Shown: positions 50,710 through 64,000 of the stretch, one piece after another
How the letters are laid out: each line of letters opens with the position of its first letter
Numbering within the stretch: the stretch's first letter is position 1
Assembly: GCA_029531795.1 (NCBI GenBank)
Contig: JAPEIS010000006.1
Location: 2,542,001 to 2,606,000 of the forward strand
From: Sclerotinia nivalis
Lineage: Eukaryota > Ascomycota > Leotiomycetes > Helotiales > Sclerotiniaceae
DNA: 64,000 nucleotides
Direction: 5' to 3'
Position numbers and translations under genes: made by a program
Notes under the pieces: generated by a model
What the model was told of the DNA's origin: nothing
Seen by the model: only the letters and a program-made list of their open reading frames with translations
Database searches by the model: none

Positions 50710-53700
50710 TTGAGGTGGCTGAGGATATTATTCACTCTGATTTCCTTGGTACAGTATGCAATAGCGGGGCTCATTTCTCTGATTGAAGGATTACTACTTT
50801 TGTACGATTTGATCTATAAGTTTGCTCTTTCAACGGGCATGGAGCTTAATCAGGTTCCAGACGTTCGGGGGAGTTTTAAGGGGAGTTCTCCTGACTTCCT
50901 CGTGAATTAGTCAATATTTTCGGGACATGGGGATGGGGAAGTTTCTTCTGACCTAAATGTCTCCTCTGTTCGTCTTTATATGAAGCTACGCGGGATTAAC
51001 TACTTGTTATTGTTCATAATGAAAAATCTTCCGTCGAATGAGAGTTGTTAGAAAGTAAATATACTGAGAACAGATGAGAATAAGGTTTTGCAACCTCGAT
51101 CTCATCTCGTGTTGCGGCTACCACAATCTGACGGATAAGTTAACTAGGCAATAGTAAGGATTCAATATATAGAATAAAACCAAAATCAGAGAACAGTAGG
51201 CGTGTTATTGAACGAGATCACTTTATCCCGCACCGCTTATTACAACGTGGGTGGTCAGCGTCTCCTTTGAAACGGAAATATGGGAGCAGTGGGGCCACCA
51301 AAAAAGCACGGGACGGTACTTCATGCGGATCCTTTGTATGCTGGGAGATTCTATAGGTAGGAATATCTGCGTTGAGACGAGGAAATTAAATACTTGTGGT
51401 TCTGGAGTAGAATACGCTAGTGATAGGTGAATGATGGGCACGTGTACTTGCCTTCTGTTCTATGCACTGCAATATTTACATGTGTAGGTCTTTCAGCCCA
51501 TCTAATTGACGAAGGGATTTGCAACTAATACAGGAGAGAGCAAAACAAAACAGGAAGGTTAAATACAAGCTCATCTCCTTGTGTTACTTCTGCAAAGCCA
51601 TTTTGTAAGCTTAAACCAGGACGCCAACATTGAAGTCCTCGAAAGCTAATTAGGAGCACTCTGTGTTCGGATCTGGGAGGAGTAAATCCTAATATTTGTC
51701 ATGACAAAGTATGAGGTGGAGGTTTTTTGAATAGCAAAGAAATCCTATCCGGTTTGTGATTAGAGGGTATAGTTTCATTTGATAGAGGAGTAGATGAATG
51801 GCAATGACGAGTGAGACCGAGAGTGATCTATGTGCAGATGGGACTGAAACCAGGGGTGAATAAACTGCCGAGATAGATAGTAGCCTGGATTTAGAAGTGA
51901 GATTGATGCATAAACCACAATATCTTCATAGAATGTAATGACATGGGGCATTTTCCCCGACATCTGGTGAAAGGCATTTAAAAAAACTGGAATGAAATTC
52001 TTGAGGTGTTGTGAAATAGAAGAGTAAAGAGAGACTTCTGGAGAGATTCACTCAATTCGTAATAAATTTGGGACTGATTTTTCTCAATATCATTACCCCT
52101 CTCTTCTGTACACACACTTAATACCGTGCTTTTAGCTGGCTCTTGTCCCGATAACCCCTCTAAAGAAAATAAGTAAATATATCAGTTGCTATGGCTATAC
52201 GATACATTAGATGTAAGTGAATAACATGCACACTCCTACCCTGGGACAAGATTGTCATATTCAGCATACGGGATACAAAAGTAATCATGGATATAAATGC
52301 ATGAGCACAAACAGCTGGCAACGTCAACGTCAACAAAAGTGGTATTATGAGTCCAAACTTAGTAATACTCATCGGTGGACTATTGTGAACTATTTAGTTG
52401 AGTTCTTTGCAGTACTAGATATACAAATTTTGATTAGGTCAGTCGAACATAACATCTATTTGAATGTTCTCGGCTTTTCAACAGTGTAAATTGAATGTCT
52501 GTCATCGAGTTCTTGATCTGTTATTCATTATAGAGTCTCGCTGCCATAATTTCATGTTAAACTATTGCTGTCATCGGTTAAGGTTATCAGATGGGAATAG
52601 GGGGTAAGAGTTCGATGCAAGATTAAATCAGGAGAGAATTGACCCCCGCAAATGCAATTCACAAATTTCAAACATCTCCTACTGCTTCTGAAGATCTGTG
52701 CGGACCTTGTTGAAGAAGGTATCTTTTGCATGGTAGCGCTGTGGAAAAGAGAGAAGCGGAAACGGGGGGTAGTAAATATTGTAATTATGGAATATAGTGG
52801 GGAGTAATAGTGAATGATACGCGAGTACAGGACCAATTAATGAATCACATCGAAATCCGGAACTAAAGCTACTTCATGATTGGAGAGACAGCGACATAGC
52901 TATAAGTATGTCCTATAAGTTCATAGATAGAGGGGATAAAGTTCTGAGAATTTCGAGAAATTTCAACCAAGGTCGTCGGAGGGTTCCAATTGGAACCTAA
53001 AATTTTGTGAAGCTCGAGGTTTTCTTATACATAAAAGAGATGGCTTAGGAGAATTCATCAGATAGACAAGCGAATTGTTGGATGATAGCAAGAGGTAATA
53101 AGTTGAGATGACGCAGACAGCAGGCTTTTACCGTTCGACAATTCCTCGATATTTAAGAGTAAAATTCCAAGAATAGCTGAACTGTGCCAAAAGAGTCTCT
53201 ACTATTGATCTCGACCTGCCTCTCTCGACTTCTGTTCCTGCTTTTCTTCTACATTTTCCTCGTAAATTCGACACTCTTTATCTTCACCGTAGAGACCACA
53301 AATGCTGGAGACTGTGGCAGTTACGTATGAGATCTCCCTTTTTTGAAGCATTGCCGAGATATTATTGAGCTTTAAGGGGGTACGTAGGGTAATCAATGGT
53401 TGGCTGCCACATTACGTTCCATCGGTTCTCTTGTCTCGAAAGGTTCTTCACCAGCCTCATCAGATAGGATAGCAAGGCATTTTGATAGTGGTTTCGTATA
53501 ATAACAATAACAATAATTTCTTTATGAGGATATAAAAGCCTTATAAAATAATCTTGGAATCGACTATTGATCATAAACATCCTTAAGTATTTCAGATCTT
53601 CGATGTGAGGTATAACCGCCATTTGTGTTTTTACTTAGGTCTTACTTTTTCCTGTAAAGAAAACCATACTGATGGGAAAAAAAAGTCGGAGTTGAATCGT

Positions 53701-56515
53701 CTGATTAATACCTTCACAAATCAAAAGTGTCAAAATCAACAAGGAAATTTTCTGAATCATGCACAGTAACACTATTTGTTCTTGCAGGGCCAGAATAATT
53801 CACCACAATTCCTGTACATGAATGAATACCTGACTAGACTCCCTCAACTCGGTGATATTGCCGATCAGCTGATTCTTCTTGACTAGGACTTCCATTGGTA
53901 TTACTGTTCCAAGAACCATCAATCTTCTCTCTTGTCTATAAATTTGTTAATCTTCAAACAGCCCAAATCTTCTCAAGCTCAATGTTTGGGCATTTCATGT
54001 ATACGCCCAATGGCACCTTCAAGCTGTTCCACCAAAGGACGTTACTACTTTGCAAATAAAAATGTCAATCTAGACTGTTATTTGTTGGCGAGTTATGGGG
54101 GTTCAGCACTGTCATCTAATCTCAATGCGTGGAGAACCAACGATTCACTTCCCTACCATGTATGATTTGAGAACGCTGGGCCTATAGTTCCCATAGTTAT
54201 TGAGGAAAATTACTCCCTTAGTCTATGATTTGGCGCTGAACAAGACGACCAAACTGGCTAGGCATCACCGTTTTAATTTGGCCTTGTAGTGATGATAGAT
54301 CGATTCATCTGGGCAGAAAATTCTTGTCCCAGTGGTATTTACAAACTAGAAGGGGACTTTACTCTCATTATTTTTGCGGTCCCATTTGTTCGTGATCGCC
54401 TGCGAGCGTTGCCATCATGAAGATTCCAGATTCACCATCTCATGCCAAGTTATACATCCTCACTGCTGCAGATAAGAACTAGGGTGAATTTGAAGAGGGC
54501 GGCCATAAGGGCCCCGGAAATTTGCAGATCATGCTCACTTGCCACTTGAACGTTATCAGTGACATGGGTGGCTTGGTACTTGGAAAGGTGCTTCAAGCAA
54601 CTATTTATAACTCAAATTTCCTTTCAACGACCCTTGATAGAAGAAGCTTTGAAATATGCAATCCTAGCCGTTCTTTTTGCGTGCGAAGCTGGTGAGCAGG
54701 ACATTGATAAAGCCGCAGTCACAGAGGAATTCTGAAGTACAAGGGGATCTAACGGATTAAGTAAAGTAGAAAATGGCACAGCAGGCGATGCATAAATAAA
54801 CCAGGAGATGTGGACTGACTTCCTCATACTATTGACCTGTAAAGTACTTGCAGAAAAATGATGACGAAGAAATTGGGTGTGACACGGATATCGCTGTCGC
54901 CAACAGATGAGAGATTCTGGGAGTAATCGTCAATCTTTGGATAATAATGTAGAATTGAATGGATTTTGTTGTTGCTATGAGAAGTATATGCAAGGCCTGA
55001 GGTCACACCTCGGACGACAGAGGTTTTAAGTGTAAAACTTGGGATCTTTAATATTATACTTGAGAACTAGAGCGAGATCTGTACGTAACTCCAGATTATT
55101 GCTTTTTGGCCAATTTACTTTTGCATATGCAGTTCGTTGTACGCTCTTGAATGTAAAATCTCTGGGATACTTTTGGACGTACAGTTTGTTTTTAAATAAG
55201 AATATCTTGAGGATATCAAGGAGAAATGGCGGAAGGGCGTGATCTTGGAATCAGACCTTCTTGTGCTGTTTCTTCGTAGGGACAACAAGAAACACTCTGT
55301 ATGGTGTAATTTATTTCATTTGGTTTCCTTGTCAATGTTGTTGAGATATCAAGAGGCATATATTTTATCTTTCAAATATAGATCAGAAATTTAGCCGAAG
55401 GGCTGTGAGCGGGGTGTCTAAATACCGGCAGGGCACGAGGTGCTTAGGAAATTGGAATAGAGTAGCTATATAGGAAGTGAATACAAAACTCAGGAATGAT
55501 TATTCAATAAAGGGGACTATATGGATTATTGGATATAGACTAAAGTCGGCTGTCATAGTCATTTATTAGCTGATTGTGGGTATCCCAGTTTATATTTGAG
55601 CCTTTTTACTCAAGATTAATCTACTATTGGCAAGATACTCAATTGTAGTTCGAAGTCCAGAGAATTTATATTCTCAATGCTATTCTGTTACGAATTCGAT
55701 GAAGTAGCTTGATAAACTTTGGCCCAAATTCGAGGAACAGGAGCATAAGCTCATAAACCGCATTGGCTTGGAACGATTCATGCACTTTCTACAATTTTAC
55801 GATAGAGTATCATCAATAAGTTACCAAATAAGTCAAGTCGCGTGAGTAAATGCGATTAGTATCTAAATAAAACAATACCATATATCAATTTTTCACTATA
55901 TACAAAAGAAGTTTTCATGAATTAACATCTTGATACAATGCAATATCTTACAGACATTACCTCAACTTTCCATAGACATCGATACCATCTTTATCACAGG
56001 AAAGATTGATTGGTACCATCAATCAATTTAAATAAAGACAAGTCCTATCTACAATTCATCAAAAGCTTCACCAAATAATGATGTCAAGACACAGTCACAT
56101 GGTCGGCTATTCAGAAGTACAGACCTCCTTTCCTTTCGAATTCGAAGTAGCAACTCGAGAGTATATAATGCTAAGACACCATTTACAAAAGAATCATAAT
56201 TTATAATTGATTGATTTATAATGATTTATGACTTTTCTTGCTTGACTAGTAATAACAACTTGAGTTGCTTAGTCGGTGAGGCTGTGCTACCAACTATATT
56301 CCCATCCTTTAGGAGTCTGCCTTCTTTGAATTCTCATTCCTGCTAATGAAACTTCTTTTTTCATCAACACAAAGATATAAACAATGAAAATCGAGAAGGT
56401 ATTCCCTATTTAAGTGAGTAATCTATCGAATATTCCTTCATGACTTATTGCAAAGGCTTTCCAATTTCCAAGTCCATTTCCCTTCCTTGTGATGGAAATT
56501 CAACTTCAATCTCCA
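50710..56515. other. AT-rich gene-free stretch
   Basis: 5.8 kb with only short open frames and no recognised domain on either strand. A 66-residue hydrophobic frame (50710-50910) has two possible membrane segments but no other support. A 77-residue Cys/Ser-containing frame lies at 53932-54165. No tRNA or rRNA was recognised. Confidence 0.45.
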
Positions 56516-56518
56516 AGC

Positions 56519-56870
56519 TTGAGCTGACACTTTGATCTTCTCGAATAGGACAAATCAACCAAGTAAGCCTCTCATCATCATTTTCAAGGGGAGACAGAGA
56601 CTACTCTCCGCTTCTGCCTCGATCTCTGTTTTGCAATCTTATTCATCAAAACTCTCTAATTTGGAGTTTGAGCTGATTGCTTCTTCCTTCTCAAATAGGA
56701 TGCAGTCAATGAAAGTATGTCTCCCATCATCTCATTGTATCAAAGAATTAATCAAGAGGATCAAGAAAACTGTCTCTTAACCTATCTAAATTCTCTCTTT
56801 TTGGGAAGCATGAGCTGACATTGTTAATTTTTCCCAGCAGGTACACTCAATTGCTCATTCCACTCAAAGA
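56519..56870 (+). repeat. Three tandem units resembling intron 3' ends
   Basis: Units begin at about 56519, 56668 and 56810 (spacing 149 and 142). Each has TGAGCTGA, a pyrimidine run and an AG. The first two match further: TTCTC(g/a)AATAG, then a CA-containing 14-16 nt segment, then AAGTA and CTC(t/c)CATCATC. The layout looks like branch site, acceptor, micro-exon and donor. Confidence 0.5.
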
Positions 56871-56899
56871 CAGTAATAACAAACTTAGCCAAATTCAAA

Positions 56900-59800
56900 T
56901 AAAAGACTCGAAAAAGCAGATACGTTCTGGTTGGAAATGATAATATCGCCGAAGCATCTGCTGCTTTATTCATACAACCTCAAGCCCTCCACACTGCCGG
57001 AACAGAGGCCTAGCGAAGACTCCTCAGTTTATGGGCTCTGTGTCTGAACGAGGTATATGCCAATCTTGCCGCATCTTTATTGATGGGCAGACATGGAGCC
57101 AACCAAAATTCATTGAGTCAAGAGTCAGCAAATATGACTCTTCTAGGCTCAATCGACAATGAATGCCGATCTTTCTAGGAGATGAAGCTCAACAATAAAA
57201 AGATCAAGGAGTTCTGTGGTTGATCTTGGTGCGGGCTGCCAATATATTAAAAGAAGACTTACCGTCGGTCAGCTGCGGAGCCCAATACGAACTGCCATGC
57301 TAAAGGTGAATGATTTTGGTGCTTCTCTTTGCATTATGATTTACTAACCATCTTTCCTCAGAAGGCGTCCGGATAAGTGGTCGCATAACCGCGCATTGTG
57401 GGGTGGGAAGATCAAGCAATATGGATCGCGTGATGATAATGCTGGAGCCGGCTCTGTTCAAGCCAGCAGCAGTGGCAGCAATAGCAGCAGCTAATTCAAT
57501 CACTTGCTTGCTTCCTACCCGGCTCAAGTCTGCTCCTTGATTGGCGCTACTCTGAGATGGAAGAAAAACAGATGAGAAAATAATAATGCAGTTTGTGAGT
57601 TGCTTTGCGGTCGCTTGTTGGTAATCATTACTGACGAAGCTAGATAGATGATGCCAATTATGCCCAGCTTTGGTATCAGACATCGAACGCACATGGTGCT
57701 TAGGGCCTGGATGATATCGACGGCAGCTGCATCACTTGATGGTGAATTTGTAAGTAATTTCCCTCTCTATGTTGCAGTACTTGGTGGTGAACACAGCTGA
57801 AAAAGAATAGTGCACAGCCATGCTTGGCAGTAAGCAATGGTCCTACCATCGCCGTTGTCGCATGCTAGTCAAGCACATGTGGTGCGCCCACGGCTACGAC
57901 AATCCGCAGGTTTACAGCAGGCGTTAAGATGAACGAAAAGAGCCCCTCCACTGGTGGATGAGACCAAGGTTGAATAATGGCATTCTCGCCGGGCACCATA
58001 CTGAACAAACATCCCCGAAACCTTTCATTCCTCAACGTGTTTTGTCTTCATCCAATCTCATCAAAAATCCGCTCATTATCAATCCATCTGCAACATACAT
58101 GATTCACATCACCTCGCGTCAAGATGACGGCGACGTTGTCACATCCACTCCCTTCATGTTGTCACTCGCGAGCAACATCTATTCTTCGAGGACCATGGTT
58201 ACCTAGTAATCATCTGTGGCCTCACCAAAGAAGAGATCGAGAAGTACATGGTCTGGGCAAAAGCTGCCCATGATCTTCCACGAGTCAAGGAGCCTTGTAG
58301 CCGGCTTAATGCTGGGTTACGACATAAAAGCGTATACTATCAAGACGGAGGGGACTCTTAAGGCGTTAAGGAAATTTCAGCTGGTGCCAACGGTTCCTCT
58401 CGTACTAGATTCTGGTTTTAGTCAAGGAAGTGAGCTTTGAACGAGTCTGTAAAGTCATGCTCTGTTCATGGATGTTTGTGTGTAGAGAGGAGATATAGAG
58501 AAATCAAAAAGAATTTAATCGTAGCCGCTTCGGCGTGCAACTCTAAAATGGTGATTCTGATGGTGACCAAGATAACTTTCATGTGCTGTTTGCTATATTT
58601 TTGAAACGTAAGTTGCCACTATTCCAATCTGTCCGCATGCTAACCACTACTTCAGCCAGCTCATGTTCTGGATGTAACTCCCAAATCAATCAAGTATCAC
58701 CACTATTGACTTCGCTGCGCCGCTCTCATACGGAAGAAGCTCCTTGTTTTTCCTGTGGCCGCCCAATTCCAATCTTTGGCTAAGGTTTTGAATCCTCCAT
58801 TGCACCACTAAAATGTAGTCATGTAAGTTGCTGGTTCGAATTATCCCATCCGAATATCTCGCATTGAACAAGGAATGCTCGCTGATCTCAAGTCGTCTTA
58901 TAGTCGTGCTGCTGAATATGTCTCAGCAACAATCCTCCCAGACATCGCCCGAATGCATCCCAGTCGTGCCTCGATGTGTTGGTTGTTCAAGCCTTCCATA
59001 CCTTTCTTCAGTCTGTACCCTTTAAAAAGCTATGGATGGAAGTGACAGAAGAGCCTACGTTGGACAACCGATCAACGGTGTTTGAAAAGCTAATACCCAA
59101 TGAGATCAAGACATTCATCTACTGTTCTTCGTATTCGGCTCGCGTATTCATCTCTTTACGAGGTTCAGCCGAAGATTCGAAACCGCGCATTCGTTCAATG
59201 TTTTAAGTTTTTTCCTCTGGGACCAATCTCAGAGGGGATGGAATAAGAAGACTTGCGGGGCAGCGGTTGCAAGGCCTAATATTGTCGATCTTAATCTTCC
59301 ACAAAGTTTTTGGATGCATTCCGAGTTCGGAGACATCTATTATATCAGACCTGATGGGCATCTACGCTCTGACATGACTGACTATCATGGTCATGAATGG
59401 TGGTATCCCCTTGGTTGGTGCGCCAGCCATTGGTGTAATCTCCACCAAAATTACCGACTTAAAACCCGTAGCAGGCATCATGGAAGCTTTCGATGTCCAC
59501 AATGGTGTTTTGTGGCAGTAGTATTAATGCTAGTTGTGTAGCAATCTATTTACTTTCCTGTAGCCGGCTCGGGCGTGCAAATCATTTCCTTTTGTGAACT
59601 CGAGTTACAGGAAGTGTATACCGAAGCTATATCCCCAGCGCTCGAAATTTCGAGCGGAAGCGGAAGCAGCCAAGCTCAGGGAAATGCAGGCGGCGCTTGA
59701 TCAACAAAGCGCTGATCTCAAAAGATAAGGAGGATAGTGATAACCGCAGCAGCTTTGTTGGAAATGTCGACCACTTTGTCCTCCGATCTGTAAGTGTCTC

Positions 59801-62800
59801 CTTCCTGCATTTTCATTATTCTATGAATTTTATGAGAATTCTGACCACCGAACATGTACTAAAGCTGCAATAGTTTGAGTTGGAACTCTGAGGTTCTCCA
59901 TCGGTTGCTACAATAGCTCCTACATTGCCCTCGGTTCTATCATTTGAGAAAGGTAACCAGTGGAACTCTTTCAATGCCATCTCAGGCGGTTGCAAACCAT
60001 ACAAAGGCTACGATGGAATGTTGGAGAGTCACAATTCTGTCACATTACCGAGGTGTTCGTCGGAACCTAGCGTGCATGGAGCAATGGCGCATCGTCACAG
60101 CAAGCTCTCCGGAATATGTTGCCTCTCCAGTACCGACGTCGTGTTAATACAGCTTAACTTACCTGGAACAACAATCCGCTCAGGCTGGTTAATGCTTTCA
60201 GAGAAGTCTGTCCATTCCGTCAATGCAGCTGGTAGCTATGCCCTTGATTGTCCTACCGACAAATTGATCAGCTCGAATAACCCTTCGGTCCGCTCTTGAT
60301 TGCATAATCATCTTTGAGACCCAGCTCCAAGCTGAATCCGGCCCTTCCACAGTTTGAAAATCATTCATGGATTCATTAGGAATGCAGTTACGGTCTTCCA
60401 TTCATCGAGAGTTTCCAATCTTGGATCAAGCATCACTGACTGACTTAAGGACAACCGCTTGAACCATACCGAAGCGGAATAACAAGACGCAAAGCTGGTG
60501 CTTGTATTTACCTGGTTTTTGTGTGCACTTCGCTTCTGAGCATGCTCAGAGTCAATATGCCACAGAATAACATCGCAAAGTTCTGGAGAAATCCTGCCAT
60601 TATTAATTGTATTTGGATGGGCTGGACACCACGAAATAACCGGAATTCGTCTTTCCAAATTCAATTCCCAGATCTTGGTCCACCGCTAATCTCAGATAGC
60701 AAACTCTTTACTCCGTTGCTACAGGTAGCGACTCTTTTCAGTGCAGAAATTCACATATCGGCTATGGCATTGACGCCGAATGGGCCGAAAACAAAGTTCG
60801 TGTGAATATGAACTCCCAAGCAACATGTACAAAACTCCCCGCTCCGATGTTCAGAAGATATTCCAAAACTACTCACTCCGCAGAACCAGATTTTCGATCA
60901 CCTCTCCCCCTTCGTGTCATACTCGGGCCGTCGTAACCCTCCTTTCAAAGATTTGACGAACCATGGAAAATGCACGCGCGGGGCGACAGCAACTCCAAGC
61001 TGTGGGTAAATTTGTACCTATTAGTCCTAGCACATGTAGACTGACCAGCCCAGATCCTTGGATTGCATACTTAACCTACCTGACAGCATCCACCTTCTGC
61101 CAACGATGTTTCTCCAGAAATCTGACCAAGGCAATCCTTCAAGAATCTTCAAATCGCCAGTATGAGGATTTCTCAGCTTTTCAGCTGGTTATTAGCCATA
61201 TCTTTAAATTACCATATCACTTATTAGAAAATCAGCTACGACTACCAGCGATGGTGATGAGTTTCTCGTCGGCTGGCCACTATTTTACCCATCTCCATCG
61301 AGACGGTTGCAGACTTTGTCGAGGTCTCATTACCTTTTGCCAAAGAAGCGTCAATTTTATTTGCTGTTACTTGAAGAGCATATGGATTCATCAGGAATGG
61401 TGCTTGGAGAATGTCTTTAAAAAGGTGGAGGAGCTAGTGTCATTAGCTAAGCTTTCACTGGCAGAGACTAACTCCCAGACCTTGGATGCCGGTAACGAGA
61501 GGCTTTTAAAGGACTTCATTCCGTTATTCAAGCGCCATCAAGAATCCATTTATTTCTTCTCTCTCTATTGCTCTTTAGACATGGGGAGGGACGCGGCGAG
61601 TGACGCGGTGGGCGACATTTCAGAAGACCAACGCCCTTCAATCCGGTGTACTTATGGGCGTACCAGTTTGGTCTTGTCAAGTCATCCAGGTGGTGAAGGG
61701 TGAGTTTTTCAATTAATGTAACTGTAATGGGTGATGTCGATCTTGATATGAGCTCGAGCTCTATTCTTGGGTATCTGAAGGAGCGACAGCCATGCTTGAC
61801 CTCTCTTTCATACAAAATCAAATTGCGCCTCGGCCACCCAAAGAATCTGCGGACAAGTGGGCTCGACAGTGTCATCGATTTAATTGAAATAAAGTCGGAG
61901 ACTGGCAATGAATCCACTGTCTGATGATGGTTGTGCGTTGGAGAAAAATGAGCTCAAACCCCGGAATTCAATTGTCGTTTTGATTTTGCTTCAGTTAAAC
62001 AGAAATCTGAACCAGTCAGATAATGAATTCCTTGTGTGCTGTTCTCGCGACACCGGCGAGATTGTTGTCGCGGATATGGAGAGGAAGTGGACGACCGAGG
62101 GTTTAATGTGTCCCTGCGTGTGGAGTCGCGAAGGACTGTGTTCCCCAACGATTATAAGTAGTTTCATGTAGAAATAAAATGTTATTTCTCGTAGGCGCTT
62201 CGGTGTGCATTATCATACCGATATGCTTTGGGTGTTGACTGAAGTCTTGAACTAAATCATTCCGACATTGCATCAACTTAGGTACGTACTAGCTTCTTTT
62301 AAGTATTGGAAAGACTGACCTGAATATAGTGTTATGCTGGGCCCTAAGTAGAAATCAAGTTCATACTCTTCCGCCGAATCCGAAGCTTCTTTGGACGCGG
62401 TCATTGACTTTGACAATTGCCAGAAATGTCGCCTCATCCAACGAAGATCATAGTGCCGACATCAACGCGGTCTCCTTGGTGCCTTCAGGTCTTTTCAGCG
62501 CTGAGGCGGTAGTCTGAGCTTTACGAACTCCCCGCAGTTTGAAGACTTTGTGAAGCGACAAAGTAGACAGTTTTAATTTCCAACATTTTAACAAAAGGAG
62601 ATTTCCAGCGCGTGCTTCGTATCAATCAGCCGCTTACTACTGCGGATTCGTTCACTGGAGCTTCTTCTTATTACAAGCCCACTACACAGGCCATCCCTGT
62701 TGAGAAAGATGGCTGTACTCCTGGCTGAATTCTTTCTTAGCTCGACCGAAAAGTCGGTAAACTATTGCCTTGAAAGCATGCATTCAATACGCAGCAGCAC

Positions 62801-64000
62801 ACACAAGAAGCATTAAGAACGTTTTCAGAAGGCCACTCTATGCTCGGATTTGTCTGGTCGCCAAAGCAAGATATGCTGATTGCTTTCTTGATGCAACCTC
62901 ACACCTAACTATCCTACTTTTATCCCTCACTTCATGTCACCTCCATAAAAACAAACAGAAAAGAAGGAAACAAATCCAGAACCAAGGCAAGTAACAAAAC
63001 AACAACACCACCCGTGAAAGCGCCTTCGAGGCAATGGATCAAGCGGACGTAATGGCCAGGGAGCAGAGCTCGCTATGCTGTCAGCTTGACGTTACCCCTA
63101 CGGTGCCCGTTTGACAACATCCTCCCTCTGCCAATGGCTTCCTTCCAGAACAACTCGAGGCTTTCACAAAAGCTAGAAAAAAAGAATGATGCTAAGAATG
63201 CAATGAACCAGCGAATCAAAGACAAAGAGGGGGTTATGCGAATGAAGAGCGTGGAAGGACGCAAGGAGCTCTGATGATGTGGTGAACTCGACTAAGTGAT
63301 TTCATCCTTGCTGGTATGTTTAGATGGTTCAACTTTCTCAATTACTGGAGATGGAGAATTTTGGAGATTAAAATGTGGTGTGTGGAAATATGAATGGGTT
63401 AATATCAAGCTTTTTCTGTTCATTGAATTTATCAATTCTATGGTTGAAGAAATCGGAAGAGCAGAAGTGGGAGATGACATACGATTTCCTGCAGACAGGA
63501 TGTCGCCAAGACACTGTCTGGTTACACAGTCACAATCCTAGAAAGAGCAGTCATAAAAAGCTTGACAATGAGCAACTAGCTCTCGCGCACAATTCCTTGC
63601 CTTCGGCTTGAAGGGCCACGAGTACCGTTATGGTCTTCCTGACACCCTAAATGAGCAATGCTTTATCCAAACAGCTTGAGGATAGCGCTCATCTTTCAAG
63701 GGCTTCTTCTAGGTCCTGTTGCTAGGCCAAATAGAGATTGTATCAATACGGCTTGTTACCAATCTTCACACCAGAGTTAATCTTCCCTACTACAGAAAAG
63801 CCCTGTGTAGGATGTTGAAGGTCTTCCAATTGTGAGGTCCCGCCGCAGCTCCTTTCCACCGCTTTAACAAACTCAAGAGACAACCGTTTTCGTGGAATGT
63901 TTCATAATTATCATACCCATACAACTTGCGGTGCCCCCAGCAATGGAAGTGGATATGAATCATCAATCATCATGGAGCACTTTTGCAGTATCGGAAGTAC
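56900..64000. other. Probable decayed gene remnants, unidentified
   Basis: No intact gene is found in 7 kb, yet the DNA is less AT-rich and more protein-like than the preceding stretch. Intron-like segments occur: 57749-57774 (GTAAGT...TTGCAG, very short), 58605-58653 (GTAAGT...CTAACC...TTCAG) and about 62282-62331 (GTACGT...CTGAC...ATATAG). Short stretches of plausible protein, such as CGLTKEEIEKYMVWAKAAHD near 58211 and MLADLKSSYSRAAEYVSATI near 58877, are broken by stops and frame changes. The longest frame (60963-61703, 246 residues) shows no family I recognise. I read this as one or more degraded genes; the family is unknown. The window ends inside it. Confidence 0.4.

Noticed and set aside
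50710..50910. 66-residue hydrophobic frame with two possible membrane segments
   Set aside because: Short, isolated and AT-rich; hydrophobic frames of this size arise by chance in such DNA.
60365..60664. Minus-strand ISWCPAHPN resembling the RNase H motif of LINE elements
   Set aside because: The similarity is confined to a few residues and the following sequence does not match an RNase H domain.

Overview
The window is nuclear DNA of a filamentous ascomycete fungus. Genes carry short GT-AG introns of about 45-100 nt, some start codons are split off by an intron, intergenic DNA is long and AT-rich with many microsatellites, and the recognisable proteins are fungal or general eukaryotic. A FlbD-type Myb factor, a GT41 O-GlcNAc-transferase-like protein and a DUF7704 membrane protein point to Pezizomycotina. 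The style suggests Leotiomycetes (Sclerotinia/Botrytis-like), but that is inference.

Layout. The left end holds the 3' part of a FlbD-like Myb regulator (+, 1-828). About 7 kb without a confident protein gene follows, with an intron-containing tRNA-Asp (-) and two head-to-head tRNA-Gly-like sequences. From 7.9 to 31 kb lie a large DH-domain RhoGEF (-), dynactin p62 (+), fibrillarin (-), two small secreted proteins (+,+), SEC23 (+) and ribosomal protein L12/uL11 (+). A 1581-residue TPR plus GT41 glycosyltransferase (+) spans 30.6-35.5 kb. Ribosomal protein eS7 (-), two doubtful small ORFs, an F-box/WD40 protein (-) and a DUF7704 membrane protein (+) fill 37.7-46.3 kb. Exon joins were deduced by keeping the frame and matching family sequence. 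All multi-exon totals are divisible by three.

The right third (46.3-64 kb) has no confident gene. It holds two long minisatellites of opposite strand sense, a tandem array of intron-border-like units near 56.5-56.9 kb, and from 57 to 64 kb a patchwork of short open frames, intron-like signals and a recurring 20-nt motif. The last looks like decayed gene sequence that I could not identify.

How the genes relate. Most are unlinked housekeeping functions: ribosome and rRNA modification (uL11, eS7, fibrillarin), secretion (SEC23), motor transport (dynactin p62), polarity signalling (RhoGEF), protein turnover (F-box/WD40) and nucleocytoplasmic glycosylation (GT41). No biosynthetic cluster is evident. 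The most unusual signals are a two-copy dispersed repeat with a compensatory-mutated hairpin (36.2 and 47.4 kb), a secreted protein with a hexapeptide repeat between two dibasic sites (22.4-23.7 kb), and the decayed right-hand region.
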